Position numbers and translations under genes: made by a program. The notes beneath the pieces are model-generated. The model ran no database searches, was not told where the DNA came from, and saw nothing but the letters and a program-made list of their open reading frames with translations. Positions 53,301-60,019 of a stretch of DNA of 64,000 bases are shown piece after piece. Positions within the stretch are counted from its first letter, which is position 1, and each line of letters starts with the position of its first letter. The stretch comes from Heligmosomoides polygyrus polygyrus. Lineage: Eukaryota; Nematoda; Chromadorea; Rhabditida; Heligmosomidae. The stretch is taken from positions 16,244,001 through 16,308,000 of the forward strand of contig OX377202.1 of assembly GCA_947396885.1 (NCBI GenBank), written 5' to 3'.

Positions 53301-55438
53301 GAAATCCATTCGTTAACTGCTCACTGCCTCTGTTGTTATGTAAATGCCCTTATTCGTTTCCCGCTGTTTTTCTTTAGATTTGAGAAGAGTATTTATTTAT
53401 TTTGACTAACATAAACAATGGCAAAATGAGTTCTATGACATGCACTGCTAAATGGAATATGCTGATCAGAAAATAATTCAGGACCCGACACCGGAAGTTC
53501 GGCAAAGCAGCTTTGCTTTGTTAGGCGATCTCACAAAGGCCTGCTGGCATCACATAAAGCCTTACACTCGTGAGTTGCGCTTATATATTCGTGGAAATAG
53601 CGGGTTAGGTTATTGAAGTTGAATGGCTGGAGCAATAACTGCACTGATTACAGAGACATTCATACCCATTCTGGCAATGAATTTCGATCCATCACATATC
53701 TCTGTGTGCAACAATGCGATCTGGGCGTTCGGAGAGGTAAGAAAGATTTATAACTTTCATTTTTTTTTCTGGTACTTAGGACGGATAGAGCGCGATTGGA
53801 GGAGGTGCCGGTTGTCGCGATAACAGGTTCCTGGTTCGGATTTCGTTCCCAGGCCAACCAAGTTTCCCATCCTTCCGGTGTCGGTGAATTGGTACCAGAC
53901 TTGTCTGGGAAGGATAGAGCGCTGAATTGTTCATCGCTTGGCCACTGCAAGTCTCTGTATGCTTCGTGCGGCACTTAGCCTGAGCATCCACTGGCCTGGG
54001 CTTTAGTCTGTAGAAGAACATATTCTATGCCTGTTCTCACTTATATGTGAGTCGATTTTTAGATGTCTCTTAAAATGGGTGCTGAAATGAAGCAGTATGT
54101 TCTACTGGTGCTGCATCATCTGATACGTGTGATGAATCAGAAGGATGGTCAGCGAACGCTCTTAGAGAACACAGGTAAGTTCTGTCTGTAGTTGCGATCA
54201 AAGTGTTTCTTATTATCATACGTTTATTTATTTATTTATTTAACAATTACAATAGAACTTTATAAGTTAGCGTGGAGCGCAGTTGGTTGAGGTGCTGGCT
54301 GGCGTTCACCTGAATCCAGGTTGCTGGTTCGGGTTCGCGCCCAGGCCAACCAAGCCTTACATCCCTCTGCGGTCGGTTTCTTGGCGTAGGCTTGTCTGGC
54401 AAGGATAAAACACTGAATAGTCCGTCTGTGGTCGTGCAAGTCATTGTATAGGCCAAATATTCGGATCGCCTCCTCGATATCCCGCAGAAGTAGAATGTGT
54501 GGCTCATCCCAAAAAGGGATTGACTAACGCCTTCATTTACTCATTATTTATTCATTATTCTCTAATAGTGCTTTCTCCGCCAAGGAAGTGCGAGGAAGAA
54601 TGTTAAGACAGAGGCAGGTCTTATAAAAATGTGTGCTGCATAGATCCTCAAACTTTCAGAGAGCTGCGAATTGTGCGATTTTCTGAAAGTTCTACTTTCT
54701 ACAGAAACGCACTGGCTGCAGAACCGGAAAATGTTGTTTTTGAAAATAAAGAGGCTTAATCCGTTTCGTTCTGAGATTTACTAGGGACTCCGAAATTGTA
54801 TATTGATGCGAGTTGGGTCCATGCTTGGCTAGGTATGTGTGAGCTACAAGCTGCTGTTTTCAGCGATCACGATTGGCCGACTGGGAACGTACTGCGCTGA
54901 GGAGGTTGCACCGCATCTGGTGACGTTCATTAGGCCTGCATGCTTCAGCCTCAGAAACATCAGAGACAATGCTGAGAAGGAGAGTGCGTTTCGAGGAATC
55001 TGCTACATGATCAACTTAAATCCATCGGGTGTTATCAATGTGAGTTGCTTGCTTGGTTTTCATGTGAAGGCGTTGAATTCCTTCCATGCATTTATCATAG
55101 AAGGCAAAGGATAATTTCCTGGTGAATCCAAATTTTGGTGTGACCAACAAATGAAGGGTTCCTTCTCGTTTGAATTCCTGACCTTCCACTTTACTAGACT
55201 GCTAGCTTTTCACGAGTTGAATTGTGTAGTTGTTCGAAGTTTAGCTAAAAATCACGGGTAGCTCCCTAGCGATGGGAAAGGATGATCAAACGGAATGCGA
55301 GAAGTTGTTAGGATACTCCATCCTGCTTTGATTCAGCAGTAGACAAGCTGCATTTTATTTCAGGATTTCGTCTTCCTATGCGATGCTATAGCTTCGTGGA
55401 CTTCACCAAAACCGGAATTGAAGGAGATGTTCTCTCGG
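41317..55438 (+). CDS. imb-2: Transportin-1 / importin-beta-2 (23 exons, 3' end missing)
   Basis: Orthologue of TNPO1 (C. elegans IMB-2), a karyopherin that carries PY-NLS cargoes such as hnRNPs through nuclear pores and releases them on RanGTP. Exons: 41317-41337, 41872-42012, 42072-42228, 42283-42383, 44794-44918, 44980-45094, 45164-45274, 45352-45513, 45579-45680, 48843-48888, 48949-49058, 50209-50336, 50397-50484, 50549-50698, 50780-50920, 51831-51919, 52886-52967, 53061-53177, 53482-53569, 53654-53736, 54063-54174, 54864-55039, 55364-55438. They sum to 2520 nt (840 aa) with all junctions in phase; human TNPO1 is 898. Landmarks are [61 protein letters not shown] and [12 protein letters not shown]. 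The H8 acidic loop is much shorter than in human. The final exon, expected to encode about 36 residues, was not found up to 64000. Exon 1 is short and least certain. Confidence 0.95.
41872..42012 (+). CDS. imb-2: imb-2 exon 2: first HEAT repeats
   Basis: It contains [19 protein letters not shown] and [16 protein letters not shown], matching TNPO1 SQSPDTTIQRTVQQKLEQL. The acceptor is GGCTTTACAG and the donor GTAAAG. Confidence 0.92.
42072..42228 (+). CDS. imb-2: imb-2 exon 3
   Basis: It contains [15 protein letters not shown] and [13 protein letters not shown]. The acceptor is TCATTCAAG; the donor GTGCGT leaves one base of a Val codon. Confidence 0.93.
42283..42383 (+). CDS. imb-2: imb-2 exon 4
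   Basis: It reads [20 protein letters not shown] and ends NMQE before GTAGGA. The acceptor is GATCCTTTTAG. A 2.4 kb repeat-bearing intron follows. Confidence 0.93.
43035..43502. mobile_element. Mariner-related MITE, long hairpin
   Basis: CCAGGAGATTATCTCAACGG and its inverted partner GAGACAGTCTCCTGG bound a hairpin of about 465 bp, flanked by TA on both sides (TTACCAGG / CCTGGTAAG). Arms contain AACACTTGGGCCG-type and CAGAGTTAGGGACG-type blocks in inverse order, with GCGCCACC at the centre. It matches the arms of the mariner at 32100-32560. Confidence 0.75.
43685..43812 (+). mobile_element. SINE 3' fragment in imb-2 intron 4
   Basis: CATCGGCTGGCCACCGCAAT, GCATTCAATTTGCCTCCAAG and GGCGCATCCTAAAAAGGGTTTG match the 3' body of the SINE; the head is absent. 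Confidence 0.6.
44155..44443 (-). mobile_element. tRNA-derived SINE in imb-2 intron 4
   Basis: Nearly full-length on the reverse strand: head from GGGGCGCGTGTAGCGCAGTC, GAACCAGGA-type B box, CCAATTCACCCACCCCAGAG and GGATGCGCCACACATGC. The target-site duplication is not clear. Confidence 0.75.
44794..44918 (+). CDS. imb-2: imb-2 exon 5
   Basis: It reads [18 protein letters not shown] and [16 protein letters not shown], matching TNPO1 GALQKICEDSAE and PKFLQFFKHSSPKI. The acceptor is AATTTTCAG; it ends with two bases of an Arg codon. Confidence 0.93.
44980..45094 (+). CDS. imb-2: imb-2 exon 6
   Basis: It contains [18 protein letters not shown] and [14 protein letters not shown], ending before GTATGC. 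The acceptor is CGAGTTTCAG. Confidence 0.93.
45164..45274 (+). CDS. imb-2: imb-2 exon 7
   Basis: It reads [20 protein letters not shown] and ends [10 protein letters not shown]. The acceptor is CTACTTTTTAG and the donor GTATTT. Confidence 0.95.
45352..45513 (+). CDS. imb-2: imb-2 exon 8
   Basis: It contains [19 protein letters not shown] and [20 protein letters not shown], highly conserved in transportins. The acceptor is ATGCTTTCAG and the donor GTGAGG. Confidence 0.96.
45579..45680 (+). CDS. imb-2: imb-2 exon 9: start of H8 loop
   Basis: It reads [20 protein letters not shown] then [10 protein letters not shown]. The [14 protein letters not shown] motif is the N-terminal part of the transportin H8 loop that couples RanGTP binding to cargo release. 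The donor is GTGGGC; a 3.2 kb intron follows. Confidence 0.93.
45890..46680. repeat. Minisatellite arms in opposite orientation, imb-2 intron 9
   Basis: The forward arm (45890-46130) has CCGATTTGGCTCAAACTTCG, CCTAGGGAGGTTTTTTG and ACGAATCCGACGCCCG in two units. The inverted arm (46490-46680) has AGGCGAAGTTTGATCCAAG, CGGATTCGTGTTCAACATCC and CCAAAATAACCC. The units are those at 39100-40060. The centre (46140-46480) is not repetitive except for ATCAATACCTTAAGC units at 46438-46485. Confidence 0.6.
47340..47560 (+). other. Possible LINE reverse-transcriptase scrap
   Basis: One frame reads [14 protein letters not shown], recalling the SGVRQG motif of RTE reverse transcriptases, but no other RT motif is nearby and frames are closed. 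Weak. Confidence 0.25.
47660..48110. repeat. Repeat shared with 58090-58350 and 63890-64000
   Basis: Shared blocks include GGATCTATCCTA, TTACGGAACGGCTTCTAGAG / TTACAGAGCGGCTCCTACAG, TGACATGTTATAA and GTTGACTGCCGCTTG-like sequence. The right part (48040-48090) is an inverted relative of the left. Probably a fold-back element; boundaries unclear. Confidence 0.5.
47694..47710. repeat. Run of 17 G
   Basis: An uninterrupted poly-G tract, preceded by GGATCTATCCTAGTC. A similar context without the tract occurs at 58110-58120 (GGATCTATCCTACTCCGGGGG), so the tract expanded within a repeat. Its true length is uncertain, because homopolymers are error-prone. Confidence 0.8.
48144..48298. repeat. Family C MITE copy in imb-2 intron 9
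   Basis: TGGTACTAGTCGCGGATGTG and GGCCTACA at the left, with a degraded inverted end near 48275-48298 (TATAGGCCATTTTTACG). It contains ACCAATCGGACTGCATCGAAC, similar to the interior of the copy at 37702-37889. Confidence 0.55.
48843..48888 (+). CDS. imb-2: imb-2 exon 10: acidic loop end
   Basis: A 46 nt exon, [15 protein letters not shown] plus one base, giving the acidic stretch and the conserved WN(I/L)R. The acceptor is GACATTTTCAG and the donor GTAAGT. Confidence 0.9.
48949..49058 (+). CDS. imb-2: imb-2 exon 11
   Basis: It starts [20 protein letters not shown] after TCGATTTAAG; the intron is 60 nt. It ends ALCHPEWE before GTATGT. Confidence 0.93.
49276..49692. repeat. Family D hairpin, long composite copy
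   Basis: TAGGGACTGTTCATATTCCAAGC at the left mirrors GCGAAGTATGAACAGGCCCTTA at the right. Several further TATGAACA/TTCATACT and GCGACAAGAGCGA blocks lie inside. It sits in imb-2 intron 11. Confidence 0.6.
50209..50336 (+). CDS. imb-2: imb-2 exon 12
   Basis: It contains [17 protein letters not shown] and [20 protein letters not shown]. The acceptor is TCGTTTCAG and the donor GTAAGT. Confidence 0.97.
50397..50484 (+). CDS. imb-2: imb-2 exon 13
   Basis: It reads [17 protein letters not shown] then YFEPTLKG. The acceptor is CCACTTTTAG and the donor GTAAGT. Confidence 0.95.
50549..50698 (+). CDS. imb-2: imb-2 exon 14
   Basis: It contains [20 protein letters not shown] and [17 protein letters not shown]. 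The acceptor is ACTTCTTCCAG and the donor GTAACC. Confidence 0.97.
50780..50920 (+). CDS. imb-2: imb-2 exon 15
   Basis: It reads [19 protein letters not shown] and [16 protein letters not shown], nearly identical in pattern to TNPO1. The acceptor is TAATTTGTAG and the donor GTAAAC. Confidence 0.97.
50921..51830. other. imb-2 intron 15
   Basis: An open frame at 51318-51623 (101 codons) has no family resemblance. The end of the intron (51770-51805) carries AAATAAATAAAAG, similar to LINE tails. Nothing else was recognised. Confidence 0.5.
51831..51919 (+). CDS. imb-2: imb-2 exon 16
   Basis: It reads [20 protein letters not shown] then YCEPVYTR. The acceptor is CTTTTTCTAG and the donor GTAACG. 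Confidence 0.96.
51977..52137. repeat. Family C MITE copy in imb-2 intron 16
   Basis: GCAGTAGTCGTCAATGGGGC mirrors ATATTAGCAACTGGTACCA. The interior shares GCCAGCCAATCAGGGCACC with the copies at 37702-37889 and near 26880-26940. Confidence 0.65.
52581..52873 (+). mobile_element. tRNA-derived SINE abutting the exon 17 acceptor
   Basis: The head GGGCGCGTGTAGCGAAGTCG, B box GGTTCCTGGTTCGGATTTCC and tail CGTTCTTAATACTTCATCC mark a full-length copy. It is bounded by perfect 10-bp direct repeats TTTGTATTGT at 52571-52580 and 52874-52883. The right repeat is immediately followed by the AG of imb-2 exon 17. Confidence 0.9.
52886..52967 (+). CDS. imb-2: imb-2 exon 17
   Basis: It contains [19 protein letters not shown] and ends EMPDK, comparable to the TNPO1 RCVNLVQKTLAQAML segment. 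The acceptor TTTGTATTGTAG derives from a SINE target-site duplication. The donor is GTGTGC. Confidence 0.9.
53061..53177 (+). CDS. imb-2: imb-2 exon 18
   Basis: It reads [20 protein letters not shown] and ends LSLCAV. The acceptor is TTTTTTTTAG and the donor GTAAGC. Confidence 0.96.
53482..53569 (+). CDS. imb-2: imb-2 exon 19
   Basis: It contains [20 protein letters not shown], a transportin hallmark, and ends HIKPYT. The acceptor is AATAATTCAG and the donor GTGAGT. Confidence 0.97.
53654..53736 (+). CDS. imb-2: imb-2 exon 20
   Basis: It reads [20 protein letters not shown] then NAIWAFGE, near-identical to TNPO1 ISVCNNATWAIGE. The acceptor is CTGATTACAG and the donor GTAAGA. Confidence 0.97.
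53778..53965 (+). mobile_element. SINE copy, 3' truncated, in imb-2 intron 20
   Basis: AGAGCGCGATTGGAGGAGG, TTCCTGGTTCGGATTTCG and GGTACCAGACTTGTCTGGGA match the SINE. The 3' portion after GCAAGTCTCTGTATG is missing. Confidence 0.75.
54063..54174 (+). CDS. imb-2: imb-2 exon 21
   Basis: It contains [20 protein letters not shown] and TLLENT. The acceptor is GTCGATTTTTAG and the donor GTAAGT. Confidence 0.95.
54268..54540 (+). mobile_element. tRNA-derived SINE in imb-2 intron 21
   Basis: TGGAGCGCAGTTGGTTGAGG, GGTTGCTGGTTCGGGTTCGC, CCAACCAAGCC and GATTGACTAACGCCTTCATT follow SINE order over the full length. It is somewhat diverged and no clear target duplication was seen. TATTTATT repeats lie just upstream (54223-54242). 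Confidence 0.75.
54864..55039 (+). CDS. imb-2: imb-2 exon 22
   Basis: It contains [18 protein letters not shown] and [19 protein letters not shown], strongly conserved. The acceptor is CTGTTTTCAG and the donor GTGAGT. Confidence 0.97.
55364..55438 (+). CDS. imb-2: imb-2 exon 23: last exon found
   Basis: It reads [20 protein letters not shown] then EMFSR, matching TNPO1 [23 protein letters not shown]. The donor GTGAGT shows that at least one more exon should follow. Confidence 0.96.
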
Positions 55439-55777
55439 GTGAGTATTTGCTTAGGTAGTGTAAGGGACCTAAGTATGTCTTATAGAGATTGGATCCAAGT
55501 CCGATTCGGATAAATCGAATCCACTACTTTTTCAAATTTCCATTTCCATTTAAAAGCATTATGCGAATAATGACATTCTTGAAAATCCCAGCATCTTCGG
55601 ATCAGAAAGATAAGAATAGCTTTAACAATAAGTTTGGTTCCTCTGCGCTGGTGCACTTTCGCATTTCAACTGATTGGTTGAGATTTGGGGGATTCTGACG
55701 TCTATTCCATTTTCAGACGTTTTCTGCGCATTTTCCAGCTGTACGTTGTGGTATTCAACATGGTGATGTCGAGTGGT

Positions 55778-56069
55778 CATCCACCTACTCACGCTGAAGT
55801 ATGGCCCACCTTTAGACAAGGAATCTTCGAGGGGAGAAATGTTCAACATCAGTTATACACAGGTGCAAAGTGCATGAAGTACCACTGTGCACCTTACGGG
55901 TAGCGTATAAAGGCTACAGGCTCCTCATATCTGTTTCCATACATGGACGAAAGGCCTCGGGAAAAACCATCTCGTTCGGGTTTTCAAAGACGGTCGAGTG
56001 GTGATCCACCTACTCACGCTGAAGTATGGCCCACCTTTAGACAAGGAACCTTCGAGGGGAGAAACTAAG
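55778..56069 (+). repeat. Direct repeat, about 70 bp, 220 bp apart
   Basis: GTGGTCATCCACCTACTCAC...GAGGGGAGAAA (55778-55849) and GTGGTGATCCACCTACTCAC...GAGGGGAGAAA (55998-56069) are nearly identical. Each can be read as PPTHAEVWPTFRQG. The intervening 150 bp are unrelated. Origin unknown. Confidence 0.7.
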
Positions 56070-56758
56070 CTAGCCAAACGGATGGCCAGCATACTCAAAG
56101 ATTTCGAAGCACGTCAACTTGAAGTTGACGAAGAAAGACAAACAGCTGGAAGCGGTAGAAGAAGAAGAGAGAGATTGGGATCCGCAAGATGAACTGATGG
56201 ACGTGGAGAGGCAAGCAAGCAGTGGGCATATGATAAAGTTTTTGGGGTGGAACTCTTGTTTCGGAGGAAAGGGTACGTCTTCAATTGGATTTCGGTTGCG
56301 TGCTCATAACCATGGAGGAAGACACCGCGATTCACTACAGGCGCTTTGTACTTGTTTATCACTGGTGCTGAACATTTATCACCACGTTGAATACCACAGC
56401 GTACAGCTGGAAAAATGCGCAGAAAACGTAACGTCTGAAAATGGAATAGACGTCAGAATCCCAAAAATCTCTACCAATCAGTTGAAATGCAAAAGTGCAT
56501 CAACGCAGGGGAGCCAGACCCCTGACTTCCCTCGCAGGAGTCAACCCTCTACCCACCTGCGCTCCGAGCCACTGGCTGCAGAGGCATCGCTGGCGTACAA
56601 GACCCCAAACGCGTGCTGCGCCGTCCGTATCCCATTGTGATACTGCTTGGGTTTAGCGACTTGGCAAAAAATAAACACATTTTCAACCAATTGAGGAGTG
56701 AGGATTCTCCTTATATGACTCGCTCTCCCCGTTCAGGCACACGCTTTAGACCCTTCCC

Positions 56759-56852
56759 TTAAAGGCCTATCTTATACTTCGGCCACGCGTCGACGACAGC
56801 AGCGTGGGCGAAGGATAACACACGTGGGCGAAGGATAACACAGGCCTAAGTT
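56759..56852. repeat. Family D hairpin, short copy
   Basis: AAAGGCCTATCTTATACTTC at the left and GGATAACACAGGCCTAAG at the right. A 20-bp block, CGTGGGCGAAGGATAACACA, is tandemly duplicated at the right arm. Confidence 0.65.
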
Positions 56853-57619
56853 GCATCGTAGGAAGAGTAGCTACTTCGGTTAATGTTGTCGTGGTACCAT
56901 TACCTTGTACCATCCCTACAATGGCCTATGGGATCCACTTGGTATAATATTGTAGCTGGTCTATATTATAGCTTTCGGAGACAAACCTAGCAGGCCTCTG
57001 GCTTTGGTCATCCAGGGCGTGAGCTAGAACTCAAACTCTATTGAATCCGCGCAGCACACTGCGAGTAACGCAAAATCCTGCATTTTTCGTAAGAGTTAGT
57101 GTGTCTTTAAGTTTTGAACCTCTAAAGAAGCACAAATCAATCAAAAACTTGTCGCTTGGTGACAAAATTTAACAAGGATTCAAGCGAAACACAATCAATC
57201 GGGTCAAGCTTTCAGACAAGTGCATGGCGCATTCCATGCCGCGCATATGTCGAAAAATTTCTATTTTCTTAAGCTTTCATATCAGTCCTTCATTTACTAT
57301 GAGGAAAGTTATCACCTTTCAAACAGTGTATACATTTTTTGAGACACCCTGTATTTGTTTCCGTGAATGAATGAACTACTTGAAATAACCAATTCAAGCA
57401 ATTCAGCGCTGTCGAACCCAATCTATTAGACACTGAAAGAAATTGGCACTCAATAAAGGGTTCTGGTACAAATTATTTTTAGATACCAAACTATACCTTT
57501 TCTAACAAACTTTTTTCAAAATCGAGATTGTACTATTTTTGATCAATTAAATATTTCTTATTTTTCATTTGACTTCGTTTTTATTTTTTGCATTTGTGTC
57601 AGTTACTGTACCATTTTTA

Positions 57620-57695
57620 TTTATTTATTTATTTTTGTACGTGGAGAGCCTCGCAGATAAACAACACGATTAACGAACAGCACGTAGAACAACAA
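57620..57695 (-). mobile_element. LINE 3' tail, reverse strand
   Basis: Reverse-strand GAGGCTCTCCACGTACAAAA followed by (AATA)n resembles the CR1-like 3' termini at 11100-11150 and 14580-14656. Confidence 0.35.
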
Positions 57696-58379
57696 TGAAA
57701 AACAATTTGAAGTCATCAAACGGGTGTACTAAGAAGCGTCCTGGAGATACCACTCATCGAGTTTTTTATACTGTTTCAAGGAACTAGGTAGAAACATTTT
57801 TTTTGTGAGCTTCAAAGACTCGGTTCAAGCTCATGTCGAATTTTCACGTCAAATTGGGTACTTTTCAAATCAAATTGGACACTCTTCTAAGCTAGCCCAA
57901 GACTCCTGAAATCAACGCGAACTCTTCCAAATTGAAATGACCTTCACAGCGGTTAACCTACAGACTCACCAAGATGGTTAGAATGATTTTTTTTTTGTTC
58001 AAGAAAAATTTAGTACAATTTTATTTGAAAATTTTTTTAGTTGGCCTGCCCCAAAATGTATAATAATTCTTCTAGTTATAGTCATTTTTCTTGGACAAAA
58101 AATGGATCTATCCTACTCCGGGGGCCACATAACTAAAAAGTATTATATGTAACAAATTCACTTGAGACTTACAGAGCGGCTCCTACAGAACAACATAGGA
58201 CCCTAAACAAGAAAAGTCACAAACAAAAATGAAAAATTGCATTTATTGCGGTTGTGAGCAGGCAAAATTGTGTGCCCTTCTCACCATGTTGGGTCCTAGT
58301 TATAACATGTCAGGCAGCGGTCAACACGCGGCATGCGGCTTCATGCGCCCTATTCACTATAGTTGTGCTTTTTCGAAAT

Positions 58380-58795
58380 TTTATCGAACGAATGAACGAT
58401 CGAATTTATTCGACGTCAAAAATTTCCGATCGAATGATCGAGCGAATTTATTCGATGTCGAAAATTTCCGAACGAATGAAACTCGATGTCGAAAATTTCC
58501 ACACGAACGAACGATCGAATTTATTCGACGTCGAGATTTTTCGAACGAATGAACGATCGAATTTATTCGATGTCGAAAATTTTCGAATGATCGAATAGTC
58601 GAATTTATTCGATGTCGAAAATTTTCGAATGATCGAATAGTCGAATTTATTCGATGTCGAAAATTTTCGAATGATCGAATAGTCGAATTTATTCGATGTC
58701 GAAAATTTTCGAATGATCGAATAGTCGAATTTATTCAATGTCGAAAATTTTCGAATGATCGAATAGTCGAATAATTTGTTCGAATGAACGAATCC
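58380..58795. repeat. 42-bp TTCGAA-rich tandem array
   Basis: Units read TTCGATGTCGAAAATTTTCG followed by AATGATCGAATAGTCGAATTTA. The right half (58570-58780) is nearly perfect; units to the left diverge and change AATGATCG to AACGAATGAACG. Every unit contains several short palindromes, so both strands stay open in long repetitive frames that are not genes. Confidence 0.9.
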
Positions 58796-58879
58796 TACTA
58801 TATACAAAAGAGTAGAACGCGTGTGTTTCCGTACTTCAGTCCGTCCGTCACACTGGCGTATTGGCGATACTCAACAATT

Positions 58880-59745
58880 GATGTCGTTCAAGGGGCCCGA
58901 AGCATCAGCCCTGGGGCGAGGTCGCTGAACACGAATCTGAAGTTCGTTTTTCGAGTATGCATCGCCACCAATCGATATGGATCAAATTCCACTAAATTGA
59001 TGTCCACGAGAACCACCAGCCACACCATCCCAAGGTGTGTCTCTTGGAACGCTCCCGCTGGCTTACACCACAGTCTGTTGTAGCCCATCGGCTGAAGGTC
59101 GTGCTTATGCTTAAGGCATTGGTGTAGTGGAACAGAAAAGTAATAGTCACCTTGAGAGGCCCATCGGAACGCAGTCTAGAATGGCCGAAGTCCTAGAATG
59201 TCATGTTGAGCACATAGTATGCCCTGTAATCGCCGAATGTCCCGTTCCGCAGTTGAGCGAACTCAAGCGATCCATCGTGATTCCGAAAAAGTTGTTTGGA
59301 TCAGCCAATATAATTCTGTGCGGCGGTCAATGTCGTCCACATTTTTCTTCAGAATGCTGAGGATTGCTTGCCTCGTTGGTGGTTCGTAGCTAGAATTCAA
59401 CGACGTAACAAACCTTTCAAAGCCTGCGGTTGATGCAACTCGCAACGAAAGGGAGCAATCCGCTATTTATACGGCGAGGTTGCCATGTACCGATATTTTT
59501 GATTGCGAGTTCATTATTGGGTGAAGAATCGCGTCATAGTCGCTTGAACTTTCGTAGCCTCGGAGGCTTCGTCTTTTCAGAATACCGTGCGCTCTGCAGG
59601 ACAGAACTGTGGTGTTTTTCCAAGTGATACAAAGATTCGTAGTTGTCCTCGACAACGGTATCTTCATCCGCCTTTTGCATATGTTGCACAGAGCATCCAT
59701 TCTCATCGACATCCTTACTGAAGAATTCCTATACAACACTAGATC
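58880..59745 (-). mobile_element. Decayed hAT transposase with BED zinc finger
   Basis: On the reverse strand, DALCNICKRRMKIPLSRTTT is followed, after a one-base shift, by YHLEKHH: a C-C-H-H BED finger. Next, STAGFERFVTSLNSSYEPPT matches the conserved hAT F..F...L...Y..PSR segment. A third frame gives ATTDCG, like the first catalytic Asp region of hAT, near 59080. The C-terminal dimerisation domain was not found. Frameshifts and stops show it is dead. Confidence 0.65.
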
Positions 59746-60019
59746 CTCGCATTTTTTGAACTCTGAAATGCGAAGGAATACACTTTATTCCAACATCTTT
59801 GTCCTTACGATGTTACAACGAAGTGAAACAAGAAAATGTATCTGAATCAGCAACTTACGCGAGCTTTGCTGCTCAGCTAGCAGTAGTTACTGAATTCCTG
59901 GCGGTGGAATTTCCCTAAAATTGATCCATCCGGCCCGTAAACGAGACCTGGAGGAGGGTGACCCAAACGATCCTGTGATGTGCCAAGGAAACCCTCGGCG
60001 AAACAAAGGGAGGAACCAG

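Larger units (their letters stand above)
55439..58370. other. Region after the last imb-2 exon found
   Basis: It probably includes imb-2 intron 23. It contains a direct repeat (about 55778-55850 and 55998-56069), a family D hairpin (56759-56852), a mariner-like terminal motif (57327-57353), a reverse LINE tail (about 57620-57695) and a repeat shared with 47660-48110. Frames at 55998-56640 include LKDFEARQLEVDEERQ and EEEERDWDPQDELMD in different frames; not recognised. Confidence 0.5.

Noticed and set aside
58380..58795. CRISPR-like array
   Set aside because: Units are contiguous 42-bp tandem repeats without unique spacers, in a eukaryotic genome.
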